Below are positions 1-11,136 of a DNA stretch of 64,000 nt, piece by piece. The position numbers were made by a program, and so were the translations under genes. The DNA comes from Nectonema munidae. Lineage: Eukaryota; Nematomorpha; Nectonematoida; Nectonematidae. Below the pieces are notes generated by a model. It was not told where the DNA came from. It ran no database searches and saw only the letters and a program-made list of their open reading frames with translations. How positions within the stretch are numbered: position 1 is the first letter of the stretch; every line of letters begins with the position of its first letter. The stretch is from contig JAUIRK010000570.1 of assembly GCA_030549495.1 (NCBI GenBank), forward strand, positions 482,501-546,500, written 5' to 3'.

Positions 1-120
1 TGTTGGGATGGTAGTGTTTCGTTCCAATTGGTCTGGGTTCGTTTCCCGAACATGATTATCCTTACCGTCTGTCCAGCTATGAAAGATTATTTTTCCCTCG
101 GATGCGATACCCATAATTAA
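1..120 (+). mobile_element. tRNA-derived SINE, 3' part, cut by the window start
   Basis: A B-box-like pol III promoter element (GGGTTCGTTTCC, about 36-48) is followed by a tail that reads CTTACCGTCTGTCCAGCTATG and ends in GGATGCGATACC. The same tail recurs at 61290-61356, where an A box is also present, so this is an interspersed family and not a single-copy gene. The A-rich SINE tail has been split by the TTAA element that follows; on the far side of that element (from 3546) the A-rich tail resumes. The 5' part with the A box lies outside the window or is degraded. Confidence 0.6.
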
Positions 121-239
121 CCCTATTAGTGCTGGGCAAAATTTGTCCGCACAAGTGCGGGGGGCGTAAAGTGCCCCCCCCCCCCCCCCCCCATATTTTT
201 CTCAGATATTAATAAGTTTTTATAAATATTTTTAATGTT

Positions 240-1110
240 ACATATATATTTCAACTATGCTGAATTCAGTGGTGATGTCCATTTTTTATCAAAATCAATC
301 AAACCTGTCAAAAAATTGATTTATATTTGACAGATCATCTCAAAAAGGAACTTTTTATTTAAATAAGTATATAAAGTTTTTTACACATGTACACCCATTT
401 TCAAATATGCTGAATTCAGTGGTGATATTCATTTTTTATGAAAATCAATCAAACCTGTCAAATAATTGATCTAAATGTGAGAGCTCATCTCAAAAAGAAA
501 CTTTTTATCAAAATAATTATATAAAGTTTTTTACACATGTATACCCATTTTCAAATATGCTGAATTCAGTGGTGATATTCATTTTTTATGAAAATCAATC
601 AAAGCTGTCAAAAAATTGATCTAAATGTGACAGCTCATCTCAAAAAGAAACTTTTTATCTAAATAATTATATAAAGTTTTTTTTACACATATACACCCAT
701 TTTCAAGCATGCTGAATTCAGCGGGGATATTCATTTTTTTTTATAAAAATCAATTAAATTTATCAAAGCATTGATTTATACATGACAGCTCATCTTAAAA
801 AGAAACTTTTTATCTAAGTAATAATATAAAGTTTTTTACACATATATACCCATTTTTAAGCATGCTGAATTCAGTGGTGATATTCTTTTTTTATGAAAAT
901 TAATCAAAACTGTCAAAAAATTGATTTATCCCAAAAAGAAAGGATCAGGCACGGTTTTTTGAATTAGAGAATTGCGTTTAATAAAAAGTATAGGGTGATG
1001 ATGAAGTTTACCGTGTATGGCATTTTACACACATATACCCATTTTCAAGTAGGCTGTGTTTACTAGTTATATTCCTTTTTTTATAAAAATTAGTCAAACC
1101 TGACAAATAA
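240..1110. repeat. Tandem array A (~150-bp units) inside TTAA element copy 1
   Basis: Units begin near 256, 403, 556, 707 and 861, each marked by ATGCTGAATTCAG, with one or two more degenerate units after these. Each unit carries an inverted ATCAAT/ATTGAT pair, a CTGTCA box and, some 17 bases later, a TGACAG box. Unit number differs between copies of the element, as expected for unequal exchange. Confidence 0.85.
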
Positions 1111-2449
1111 TTTAAATATGACAGCCCATGTCAAAATTAAAAATTTTATTCTTATAAAAAGTTTTTATACATTTCAAGTATGTAGAATTTAATGATGTTC
1201 ATTTTTTATGAAATCAATAAAACCTGTCAAAAAATCGATTAAACCTGTAAATCAATGTCAAATATATAAACATAAAAATTACTTCTACTTGCAGTATTTC
1301 TCTGGTAATTATTTTCTTAATTTATTTAATAAACCAACTTTAGGTGTTTAATTCACTCAAAATATTTCATTCTACAGTAACTTATGTAACTCGATAGGAC
1401 TTCCATCTTTTTGCCTACAAATTCGTTATCGGCTCGTAGTCTCTACGTCATATTATAATTTACAGTATGTAATTTTGCTATTCATTCCATGATGATCCTT
1501 TCTTGGTAGCTCTTATTTCATTAGAAATTTATATTCTTCAATGTGTGTTCGAAAATTTTTTTATAATGATAAAATTACTTTTTTCCTCTCTCAAAGCATT
1601 CTGATTAAAGAATCTTCTTGATGATCTTAGACTTTTTTTTATCAGTATCGTGTATTTTATTATCAGGACTGAATATTTGTCAACCAATCTCATTTCAAAG
1701 GTTTTTTTCTGATGAATCATTCATGATGTTCATTGTTCAATTACAAAACGTTGTCCACGTTCTTCATCCTAAAAATTATCTCTTTGACGCAAAAGGAAAA
1801 ATATGGACAAATTCAATTATTAAAAATATCTTGATAGTGACTAAATTCTCACATATTGGCATCTGTGCCATTTTTGATAAATCTGACCTATTCTAAATTT
1901 TCAGATTTCCTACCCATCTTTGCTAAATGTTAATTGTAATCCTAGATGATAGGCTATAGATTTAAATATTTTTTTTGTAAAATAGGAACTTCTTTTTCAC
2001 TGTCAAAATCTTTTTTGAAGCACCTAATATTATATAAAACCACTTCCTAGTTCATTAGAACATGGTAGATCTTCCATTTAGTCAAGATACATATTTTTTT
2101 TAATTATTTGTTTTGATCACATGTTCTTTTTTCAATTAGTTTTCAACTTGGTTCCTTCTCTCATACAAATTTTCAAAAGATTTTATAATACGTTTTGTTT
2201 TTTTTAAATAAATATTTCATACTCAAGATGATTGTAGAAAGTATTATAAGCCAAAATATACAAAAAAAAAGTATATTTTTACTATATACCTAATATGCAG
2301 CCATTTTTTGAAAATTTTTTACACAACTGATTTTCAGGCATACATTACTAATTCAATTGCCACTTCGAAATATTTTTAACCGTATTATCCAAAATCCAGT
2401 ACAGAAATAAAATAAGCATAGTCGATTTGGTATAAAACAGATATTTATT

Positions 2450-3200
2450 TTTTTTGAAAATATTTTTGAAGACAGTATCTAGAAGTAAACCGCAAATCTG
2501 ATTCAAGCTTTCAGATATTTTAAAACCATAAATGCCAAACCTGAGTCCAAAAATGAAACCAGCATCTTCCATTTGGCATAAAAACAGATATTTTATTTAA
2601 ATTTCAAAAATATTTCTGTAGACATTAGACGTAAATCGAACATTTGATTGACACTTTCAGATCATGCAAAAAATGATTTCAGAAATAAAAATTATCATGG
2701 TCGAATTGGTATAAAAACATCATGTAAAATTAGAAAGAATATTTTGGGATATCGTTTTCAGGCATAAACCGCAAATTTGATTGACACTAGCAGTAAAACC
2801 TCTAAATGCGAACTGTGTTCAAAAATGAAATCATCATGATCTATTTGCTATAAAAACATATATTTCATGTAAAATTTGAATCAATATTTTGGAAACAAAT
2901 TTAACTAAACGCAAATTTGATTGATACTTATAGGTATTTTTAAATTCAAACTGCAAAAAATGAGTCCAGAAATGAAAACAACATGATCGATTTGGTATAA
3001 AAAATATATTTTATGTAAAATGTGAAGGAATGTTTTTGGAGAGAATTTTCAGAAGTAAACCGCAAATTTGATTAACACTTATAGGTATTTTCAAATCCTA
3101 AATGTAAAAAATGAGTGCAGAAATGAAAACAGCATGACCGATTTAGTATAAAAACATATTTTTATGTAAAATTTGAAGGTATATTTTATTAGATATATTT
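2450..3200. repeat. Tandem array B (~150-bp units) inside TTAA element copy 1
   Basis: These repeats have a different unit sequence from array A but a similar period. Each contains an AAACCGCAAATTTGATT block, a TTGGTATAAAAACA block and an AAATGAAAACAGCATGA block. Several TTTGATTGACA boxes are present. Short open frames across it are fortuitous, because the other copies differ from it by indels that break the frame. Confidence 0.8.
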
Positions 3201-3560
3201 GTGATCAATCAAAATTTTGATTGACATTTTCTAAAAAGTAGCCATGATTATTGAAAAAATTAAATATATAGTGTTATGAGTTCCAAACTGTATATAATTA
3301 TAAATTTTCAGGGTATTATATAATATAGATCCTAAGTTATAAGGTTAAGTACAGATAATGTCAAAATTTTGCTGAAAAAATTTAACTTTTGATTTTGATT
3401 GACATTTTGGACATGAAAGGGTCATTCAGCTACCATGAAAATGGTTTCAAAGATGCAGCTAGTGATTTTAGGAAAAGTCACAAAATTTGAAGAGATATGA
3501 TTTAGCCAATTTTCTACAATTAATTTACGCCCCCAACTAATAGGGTTAAAAAAATTTCTT

Positions 3561-3830
3561 AAAAAACTAAAACGCCCGAAACGTTCAAAAACAAAATCCT
3601 AAAAATTTAAGAAACCTAAAATGCTTAATTAAGAAATTTATTTTTCGAGGTTTTCGTTTCGGGCATTTCAGTTTTTGGATGTTTTAACGAAACCCATTTA
3701 ATGTTTTATATAAATCTAAAAAGAAGAGGTCAAAGTAGCTTAAAATGGCCCTAGTCAAAACTTCGAAAACCAAAATGTCCAAAAACAGAACATCCAAATC
3801 ATGTATACGGGGGAGCTAGAACATTAAATA
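3561..3830. repeat. Fold-back repeat
   Basis: AACGCCCGAAACG at about 3571-3583 is matched in inverse orientation by CGTTTCGGGCATTT at about 3654-3667, each with flanking AAAAACT/AGTTTTT. Further AAAACCAAAATG-type motifs follow to about 3830. No coding potential is seen. It is probably a small MITE or a decayed element end. Confidence 0.4.
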
Positions 3831-5659
3831 TCTGTTTATAAAGAGTTTTAATAAAATTTTATAAATCTATATACTCATTTCCGACAAAGAAAAAATTTCA
3901 GGAATTTGGTGATTGGAAGTAACTTCCGTTACGCGACTCATCTGTTTTTCATCTGTTGACATTCTGTCAACTCATCGTATTTATCAAGATTATTATAGAT
4001 GAAGATGAATTTGACAGCTTTCTCGTACAAAGCTGAATAGAATCTATTAATTTTCACAATGTTTGTGCTTATTGCTCCTCGCTAAACCACTTATAATGAA
4101 ACGAATTAGAGCTTACGCTTGTCTAACCGAGGCTTTACTAGGTAAAGGAATACAGCAAATCAGGGGTTAAAAATAAAATCCTTACACACATTAGGTTGAA
4201 TCATGGCGTGTGTTACATCAAAATTTTACACATTTTATATTCAATTTAAATAGACTATTTATAATATCAATATTCAATAAATTTATCTAGTATAATATTC
4301 AATAAATCTATCTTTTACTCTATTTCTAATCCCATATTGTTTATAGATTAAAATCCTGTTTTCAACATTTTTAAAATCAAAGAAACTTTTGTATTCCATA
4401 TATAATATATTTCGGTAGCTTCCTATAAAGAATTTAGTATATCAAAATTTATCAGATTACTAATTGTAACAAGAATATACACGTAATCTTGAAAATTTTA
4501 GAATATTGGAGACATCAAACAGGATACATTTCAACCGAGACAATTTTTCTATTAAAAACTGATATAAAACTAAAGGAGGCATGTTATATTTAACTTGATA
4601 ATGACTAGCATTTTGAAGAGATGATATAAGATATCTTTTCATTTATAGATTATATAATTTGATGAAATAAACTTGGAAACCTGTGCATCAAAATAAGGAG
4701 GATGCAATAGGACTTGAAGTTTGTAAAAATGATAAATAAAATGTCCACTTCCAGAACATGGTATAAATGGAAGGAGAATTTTGGGATCTTTATTTTTGAT
4801 TTATATAGGCGTTAATATAAATTTCATTAATTCTTTGGAAAAAGAGCTACATGATAGATGTAAAAATTAGCACATTTATTGAGAGAACAAAAATAGGGAA
4901 GCATTTTTCATGTGATATCTTTCACTGCCTCGAAAAGATAATTATGCCCCTTTTTATTTATTTCACGATAAAGAAGAAAAGCCGAGGTAAAAATGAAGGT
5001 CGCAACTATAAATTTTTTTTTCATTTCATAAGAAATAATAAAATAAGGTTTTCTTCCAAAGTTCTTGATTCTGCTTTTGAGAGGAGACATATTGAATTGT
5101 ATATGCTTGCAAACTTAAATGAAATCTTAAAAATAAAAATTTAATATAATTCGAAATAAGAAAATTTTCGGAGATAAGTAAAATAGTGTGGTGGCTGGCA
5201 TTTTCAATCAAAATTGCGGTAAAAAGATTTTAAATGCACAAGAAATCATTAAAAAAACAAATAGTGAAAAAATGGCTACCATTTGTTAATCATCATTTTG
5301 TGAATCAAATCTTTGCTTTCAACTAGCAAAACATAAACTAGGTAATTATATAAATTATTTTGTAATATCTATCTTTCGAGCATATTTGATTTATATTTTT
5401 CATCTAGGTCAGAGCTTTCAAACATGTGTGCAGCGACACTTTGCTGTTTTGCCAACTCTGAAAATCAGCCGCAACGAGTTATTCATCTCGACAAACTCAA
5501 ACAAGAAGCTAAATCGTTGGTGCTTATTTTCTTTCATGCTTATTCTTTTTTGTTATTTTTTCAGATAAATTTATATTGGAATTTGATCAAAATTAAAGAG
5601 AGCCTATTCAACAGTATATTTTTTAAAGTGAAGATGCACTGGATCATATAACAAGAGTC
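3831..5659. other. AT-rich stretch with no recognised gene; one exon-like block
   Basis: The only notable part is 5408-5519 on the plus strand. It is flanked by a plausible 3' splice site (TTTTCATCTAG) and a weak GT donor, and can be read as a 37-codon frame rich in Cys, Gln and Lys with clearly higher GC than its surroundings. I do not recognise the peptide and cannot tie it to another exon. The other short frames here look like chance frames in AT-rich DNA. Confidence 0.3.
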
Positions 5660-6545
5660 CCATTGTGCCAAGTCTATCAACATTGGTGATGGAATCGCTA
5701 TCGTAATGAAAGTAGTCAACTGTATCCTCTCTAGCAGACTCAACCACCGCCAGTACCTGGTACTAATAAATGAAGTGAACGTACATTACAAAGACCTGCT
5801 CTCCTGTGAGGTTCGTTGGCTCAGTCGTAAGGCAATGCTGTCCCGTAGCTGCGACCTACAGCATGAGATCCCCATCTTCCTTCGTCAAAAAAACCTTCCA
5901 AATGCTGAACACTTCTCCAACACGCAATGCAATGGCCAGCTCCCCTAACGGCCGCAACTTGAAAGTGCAATGCAAAGAGAAACAGTCTAGTGACAGATAT
6001 GGGTGTCCACATCACCTTTGAGGGTAAGGTGAGCTTGTGAAAGACTCAATTAACTAATACCTAATGTGTGCATTTTCCTCACCTTGCTGCTTGTGCCATT
6101 AAAGATAAAGGTAGACCTGAAAACTTGTGTTAGTGTCGTTACCTCTTTTCAAGAGAAATGTGCCTTATGATTTGCATGATTCGAGATGCTGGCTGAGGAC
6201 TTTAAGCTGTTCACTGCCCCACTGACTTCCATATGGACGATGCACCTTTCTCTTTGCAGATGTAGTTGGTAGAGCTACAGTGCAACCATGAACCGAAGAC
6301 GAAGTTCTACACTTTTTCTCAGCTGTCATTTTTCGCGATCATGTTCTCCCTTCTAACAATTCTCGAGAATACATTGCGCTTGTTCAACGAATCGTTGCCT
6401 TCGTTATCAACTTTCGGATCGCGATCTCAATGATATTCTTCTGCTGCTACATCTTCCTTCGAGCCATGCATCAAGGCATTTCTTCAGAGCAAACAGCACC
6501 AGTCGTATCACTCATTTTTTTCAATAAGATTTTTGCACACTTATG
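5660..6545 (+). pseudogene. Degenerate hAT transposase of the GTF2IRD2/SCAND3-like type
   Basis: From about 5706 the plus strand encodes a VVNCILSSRLNHRQY motif, then DLLSCEVRWLSR and a KQKNLP-like segment. This is the order of the core hAT transposase region in the GTF2IRD2/ZBED-type family (RSRGLNHRQF ... VRWLSRGKVL). Further on, about 6200-6500, a segment with LVELQCNHEPKTKF matches the family's C-terminal half. The frame is broken by stops and at least two frameshifts, and the N-terminal BED finger was not found. GC content is visibly higher than in the flanks, which suggests a late-arriving element or a different mutational history. It is not a functional gene. Confidence 0.7.
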
Positions 6546-6957
6546 TAGTCTAAGTATATCCTAGTTTACTTAGTTTCTAGTTTCGGGCAGGCGTGTTTCG
6601 TTTGGTAACGACCAACAGTGTGTTACTAAAAGTCTCATCAGGCCCTCATTCTAAAAAGAATGACTTACCAAGCTATGCTTAATTTTTTATTAGCTTACTT
6701 ACCAAGTAAGTAATGACCAGCGCATCACATGTGTGTGATACGCCTGATTTCCAAGTTATGATACAACTTTTTGTGGTAAAATTAAAAAAAACATTTTAAA
6801 GATGCTATTTTATCATTATTTTTCTAAAATCAAAGTTTTCTGAGAAAATTTTTAGTTGTAAATGGGCTAATCAAGAGTATCATTTTTACTTAATACATTC
6901 TTTCAATAAATTTTTAGAGATTCATTTCTTATTATGCCAATGTGTATATAGACAAGC

Positions 6958-7291
6958 TGGTGTTGAAACACCAGTTCTGAATCCCGGCACAGTACCGGCT
7001 CTTATATAAAATGACGGTATGGGTTCTATCTTTGAAAATTTTTAGATTGGAAAAATTAGCAGAAATTGTATTTAATCAAAAATAGAAAAAAAATATTTGC
7101 TTTTGAAATTTAATTAATGATTGCTAGCTTTTAAATTCTTGAAAAAAATTCTAATTTTGAAAAAATAAAAATATTGTAAGCGAAAAACTAAAAAACTTTA
7201 TTCAGCCTTATTGACAACAAAGCATATAATATTCGCGGTTATTTTTGGAACCGAAACCAGTTCTTGAAACTCGGTACTCGTTTCAACACTA
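6958..7291. mobile_element. hAT MITE (TGGTGTTGAAAC termini)
   Basis: The left end TGGTGTTGAAAC is matched by the inverse of the right end (TAGTGTTGAAACGAG). Both subterminal regions carry ACCAGTTCT/GGTACCG-like blocks. An 8-bp target duplication with two mismatches is seen outside (AGACAAGC at 6950-6957, ATACAAAC at 7292-7299). The left end folds into an 8-bp hairpin (CTGGTGTT/AACACCAG). There is no coding potential, so it must have been moved by a hAT transposase in trans. Confidence 0.65.
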
Positions 7292-7599
7292 ATACAAACA
7301 ACGCATAGTAATTCCAGATTATTAGCAAGGCACAAATGAATTTAAGATAAATATGAAGTAAAAAAGATATTAATTATAAATTGGGATATTTGAACACAGT
7401 AAGCGGGGTTAATTTAATCATCAAAAACTTAAATTTGTATAGCAAATTGAAAAAGATTGGCAACCCTAAGGTCTCAACGCGTTCGAATCCAAATTTGATC
7501 ACATTCTCACATAAATGGTGCAGAGTGCGTTTTTCAATTAAAACAACCCAGGTTACATATTTTCCTTTAATGAACGTATATTGAAAAAACTAATCTTTT

Positions 7600-9998
7600 A
7601 TGTATATTGAAAGCTAATCTGATCGTGACATTTATTTTTTTATAAAAGTCCATCAAACTTGTCAAAAATTGATTGATATTTAGCAGCTCAAAAAAAGAAA
7701 CTTTTAGTTTAAATGGGTATACAAAATTTTTTGCACATATACACCCATTTATTTTTTTATTAAAATCAATCAAACTTGTCAAAAATTGATTGATATTTAG
7801 CAGCTCAAAAAAAGAAACTTTTAGTTTAAATGGTTATACAAAGGTTTTTACACATATATACCCATTTTCAAGTGTGCTGAACACGATAGTCACGTTTATT
7901 TTTTTTAAAAATCAACCAAACCTGTCAAAAAATTGATTGATATATGACACCTCAACTAAAAAAGAAACTTTTAGTTTAAATGGTTATACAAAGTTTTTTT
8001 ACAAATATATACCCATTTTCAAGTGTGCTGAACACGATGGTCACGTTTATTTTTAAAAAAATCAATCAAACCTTGTCAAAAAATTGATTGACATATGACA
8101 GAAGTTTTTTTTTAAAATCGTGGTATGTTTGCAGTCAGATATATTGTACTTATTTTTGAACGATTTGTTTTCATGCAATTCTCCAAAGACTATATTCAAA
8201 TTTTTAGTCATTTCACAAATGAATTTATTTCTTTTTGAAGTTTAGATCTTATTTGGAATCTATAATAATAAAACAATTTTTTTTAGTATCAAAATTTTCA
8301 ATGAGGCAAGAATATTAATTTTGATACTCATCATTTTACTATAAAATTGATTCATATATTTATGTTCAAAATTTTTTTCCTTTCATTTTTAGACTATGGA
8401 ATGAAAATTACGCTGTCAATTATATTTCAACTGGAGTTTGCATGATTACATCATGTTTTTTTAAATATTATGTATAATTTTTTTGTATTTTTTCAAATTT
8501 TTAATATTCCATTTATATGTGCATACAGATATGCAAAATTTGGTAAGTTTCTATTTCGGAGGAATGAAGTTATAACTTCTCAAACTTTCTTACATTTGTA
8601 TATATAAAGTAGGCTCCCTCTTCTTCAGAAAATGCCATCCACGTTTTGCCAAGGTAACGATGTATATATTGAGAAAAATTATATAGAACTTATACACTTA
8701 TAAGAGGCATCATCACTTAGAAATACGACAAACAAATGATTAGATATAAAAAAAACGATCAAATTTTTATTATAAATAAATTATATTTCAACTTTATCAT
8801 GTCCGTTTATTTGTATATTGTTTGATTATACGTATAAACCTTTCTCAACATGGCGAAACACGAAACTTATTTAAATTGACTGATTCTGCTTGTTTCGAGA
8901 TATTGTAGAGTGAATGGTATAAACGAACTGTCTTTCTCCTTCAAATAAAATGATGCGCATCAAAATATGCCTACATCTACAGATATATACAGAGTCCTTG
9001 TTTTGTATTTAATTAATTTCATTTAAAAAAATCACCTCATTGAATTCGGTATAAAATTCCGTTTTTAGTTCTATATCATTTTCAGTTATATTTTCTTTTT
9101 TTTGCAATTTTGTTTTGCCTACTTATAATTTTATTTGTTCTGTGACAAAATAAATGACATATATAGCTACGTATAACTATTTAATCATGAAGTCCTTTAT
9201 TTCAGTTGAAGTGTCATATGTCAATCATTTTTTGACAGGTATGATTAATTTTTATAAAAAATAAACATCACCGTTGGATTCAGCCTACTTGAAAAAGAGT
9301 ACATATGTGTAAAACACCTGATTTGCAAATTTGATTCACGCTTACAAGTTTCAAATTCTAAATCCAAAAACAATCTATAATTGGAATTGGCACTGTTGAT
9401 TTGTTATAAAAATGTGTGTATTTCATGTAAAATTTGAATGAATGTTCTCGAAGACAGATTTTAGAAATAAACCGCAACTTTGTTTCACACTTATGAGTAT
9501 TTTGAAATCCAAATGCAAAAATAATCTATAAATGAAATTGGCATTTTTGATTTGTTATAAAAATGTGTGTATTTCATGTAAAATTTGAATGAATGTTCTC
9601 GAAGACAGATTTTAGAAATAAACCGTAACTTTGTTTCACATTGATTAGCATTTTCAAATTCTAAATGCAAAAACAATCCATAAATGAAATTGTTGATTTG
9701 TTATAAAAGCGTGCATATTTCATGTAAAATTTTAATTAATGTTCTCGGAGACAGATTTTAAGAATAAACCGCAAATTTGTTTCGCATTGATTAGCATTTT
9801 CAAATTCTAAATGCAAAAAGAATTTATAAATGAAATTGCGATTGTTGATTTGTTATAATCTGCCATGAAAATGGTATCAAAAGATGCAGCTATCAATTTT
9901 AGGAAATGTCACGAAGTATGGTAGCAAAAGATGTACCCAATTTGGTACAAGAGAAATTTTATGTGAGGGTAGCCCCCCCCCCTCCCCGTCACTGATAG
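7600..9998 (+). mobile_element. Diverged TTAA-type element, copy 4
   Basis: About four degenerate array-A units lie between 7621 and 8110, with TGTCAAAAATTGATTGATAT boxes. About four array-B units lie at 9331-9840, with GAATGAATGTTCTCGAAGACAG boxes. The right end has a poly-C tract followed by CACTGATAGGG at 9988-9998, equivalent to the ACTAATAGGG terminus of copies 1 and 2. The left terminus is not recognisable, and the middle (8110-9180) is unlike the other copies, either through divergence or a later insertion. It is clearly older than copies 1 and 2. Confidence 0.65.
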
Positions 9999-10069
9999 GG
10001 TTTAGATAATACGATGATGGTCGTAATAGTGAAAATACCGCTGTTTTTGAGATTTAACAATTTTAATGG

Positions 10070-10535
10070 GGTGTCTAATATCAAATGTTAATATGTATGT
10101 ATGTCGCACATCCTTAAAATTATTGGGGGCAAATTTTTTTTATAATTTATTTTAAAGGAATTTGTTAGAAACTCAACCGTAAAAAAAGTAAAGTAATATG
10201 GAAAGTCTATCTCACGCCAAACAAGTATTTTAATGATAAAAATGTATGCATGTATGTATGTGTGTATTGTATGTCTAAAAGTTTTTGTGCCAGACGTGTA
10301 TTAATACAAATAAATAGGAAAGTCTGTGTCAAGAATGTTAAAAAATGGATATTATATAAATGTATGTATGTACGAGTGTGCAAACACTAAACCTCTTTAA
10401 TACTAATGCTAATTCTACACTAATCCAATCCCAGACAATGGGTTTCCAAAATTTTATTTAGAAATTAGTTGAACACTTTTCAACTTTTATGCAAATTCAG
10501 GAAAAACTTGAATAGTCAAAATCAGTGGTAGAGTG
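10070..10535 (+). repeat. Interspersed repeat with ATGT-rich microsatellites (second copy at 48555-48870)
   Basis: Shared landmarks with the LSM1-intron copy are TACAAATAAATAGGAAAGT, TGTATGTACGA, ACTAATNCTAAT and AGTCAAAATCAG. Runs of ATGTATGT occur at 10097-10108 and 10246-10270. Near 10104 the sequence TCGCACATCC followed by AAAATTATTGGGGGC matches the terminus of the hAT-like element at 12098, so a scrap of that family is embedded here. Confidence 0.55.
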
Positions 10536-10580
10536 TGAATACTCATTTATAGAAGCCTAAAATTAACAAAAAAATATTTT

Positions 10581-10586
10581 TTTATT
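10581..10586 (-). terminator. Poly(A) signal AATAAA for SKP1
   Basis: AATAAA on the minus strand, about 70 nt downstream of the SKP1 stop codon. Such hexamers are frequent by chance in AT-rich DNA, so it is supported by position only. Confidence 0.5.
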
Positions 10587-10653
10587 TTTAATAAAAAATG
10601 TAACTAACTTAAATAAAGGAAGCAAAGGACACAAAACTTGAAACAAGTTATTT

Positions 10654-11136
10654 TTATCTTTCTTCACACCATTCATTACTTCTTTTAACTTCAGCTTCTT
10701 CACTTGGAGTGAAGTCATTTTTAATATTGAAAGTTTTCCTTATTTCTTCAGGCGTTTTTCCCTTAATCATTTTGGCTACAGTCTTGCATGTTACGTCAAG
10801 TAATCCTTTAATGTCAAGATAATTAGCGGCAAGAATAAGTTCAAAAAGTGTTCCTTGGTCAACTTTCAGGAATTCAGCATCCCAAGGGCTTATATCATCT
10901 GTGCGCTTGTCATTTTCATCATCATAGGATTTTGGTGGATCATCTTTGTGATAAGCACACCAGGGAATAATTCTTTTCAAAATCGCCGCATTAACATTGG
11001 GCAAGGGTACAATTTCTTCACTTTCAGAAGGCCCTAAATCCTCCAGCATCGTCTTAATAATTCCAGCAACTTTAGCAACTTCTATATTTACATCAAAAAT
11101 TTCTCCATCAGAACTTTGAAGCTTGATAGTTTGCAT
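10654..11136 (-). CDS. SKP1: SKP1, core SCF ubiquitin-ligase adaptor
   Basis: SKP1 links F-box proteins to CUL1 in SCF E3 ubiquitin ligases. The 160-residue frame covers the whole protein. The N-terminal POZ-like fold opens with [12 protein letters not shown] (residues 3-14) and carries [10 protein letters not shown] (26-35) and [10 protein letters not shown] (44-53). The C-terminal F-box-binding domain has [20 protein letters not shown] (88-107), [11 protein letters not shown] (111-121) and [17 protein letters not shown] (126-142), and ends in WCEER. The conserved QSVT just before IKTM in animal SKP1 is replaced by VAGI here, in the part of the fold near the cullin contact. The family is usually about 160-163 residues, so the length is right. 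There is no intron in the coding region, which allows either a naturally intronless gene or a retrogene. The start is the only Met that fits the family. Confidence 0.95.
   Translation of the reverse strand: MQTIKLQSSDGEIFDVNIEVAKVAGIIKTMLEDLGPSESEEIVPLPNVNAAILKRIIPWCAYHKDDPPKSYDDENDKRTDDISPWDAEFLKVDQGTLFELILAANYLDIKGLLDVTCKTVAKMIKGKTPEEIRKTFNIKNDFTPSEEAEVKRSNEWCEER

Larger units (their letters stand above)
121..3545 (+). mobile_element. Non-autonomous TTAA-target (piggyBac-like) element, copy 1
   Basis: The element is bounded by CCCTATTAGTGC at the left and its inverse (ACTAATAGGG) at the right. A TTAA stands directly outside each end (117-120 and 3546-3549). A 5'-CCC terminus with TTAA duplication is the hallmark of the piggyBac superfamily. 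No transposase frame is present. The interior is a poly-C tract near the left end, a tandem array of ~150-bp units, a unique middle of about 1.2 kb, a second and different ~150-bp array, and a unique right end. A close second copy lies at 14170-18394 (about 95% identical by eye around 1320-1490), so the movement was fairly recent and needed a transposase supplied from elsewhere. The superfamily call rests on termini and target site only. Confidence 0.8.

Noticed and set aside
121-1110. Regularly spaced repeats considered as a CRISPR-like array
   Set aside because: Units are contiguous ~150-bp tandem repeats without spacers, in a eukaryotic transposon.
1618-1896. 92-codon frame in the middle of TTAA element copy 1, similar to one at 15983-16225
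   Set aside because: Similarity is due to the shared element. The frame differs in start, length and end between copies and shows no piggyBac transposase motif.
2348-2572. Minus-strand frame recurring at 16723-16962 and (inverted) 33027-33215
   Set aside because: It lies in array-B repeats of the TTAA family; recurrence reflects the repeat, and neighbouring units lack the frame.
6950-7010. Hairpin followed by TTCTGAATCCC, considered as a tRNA gene
   Set aside because: No A box or cloverleaf fits; the block is the terminal hairpin of a hAT MITE.
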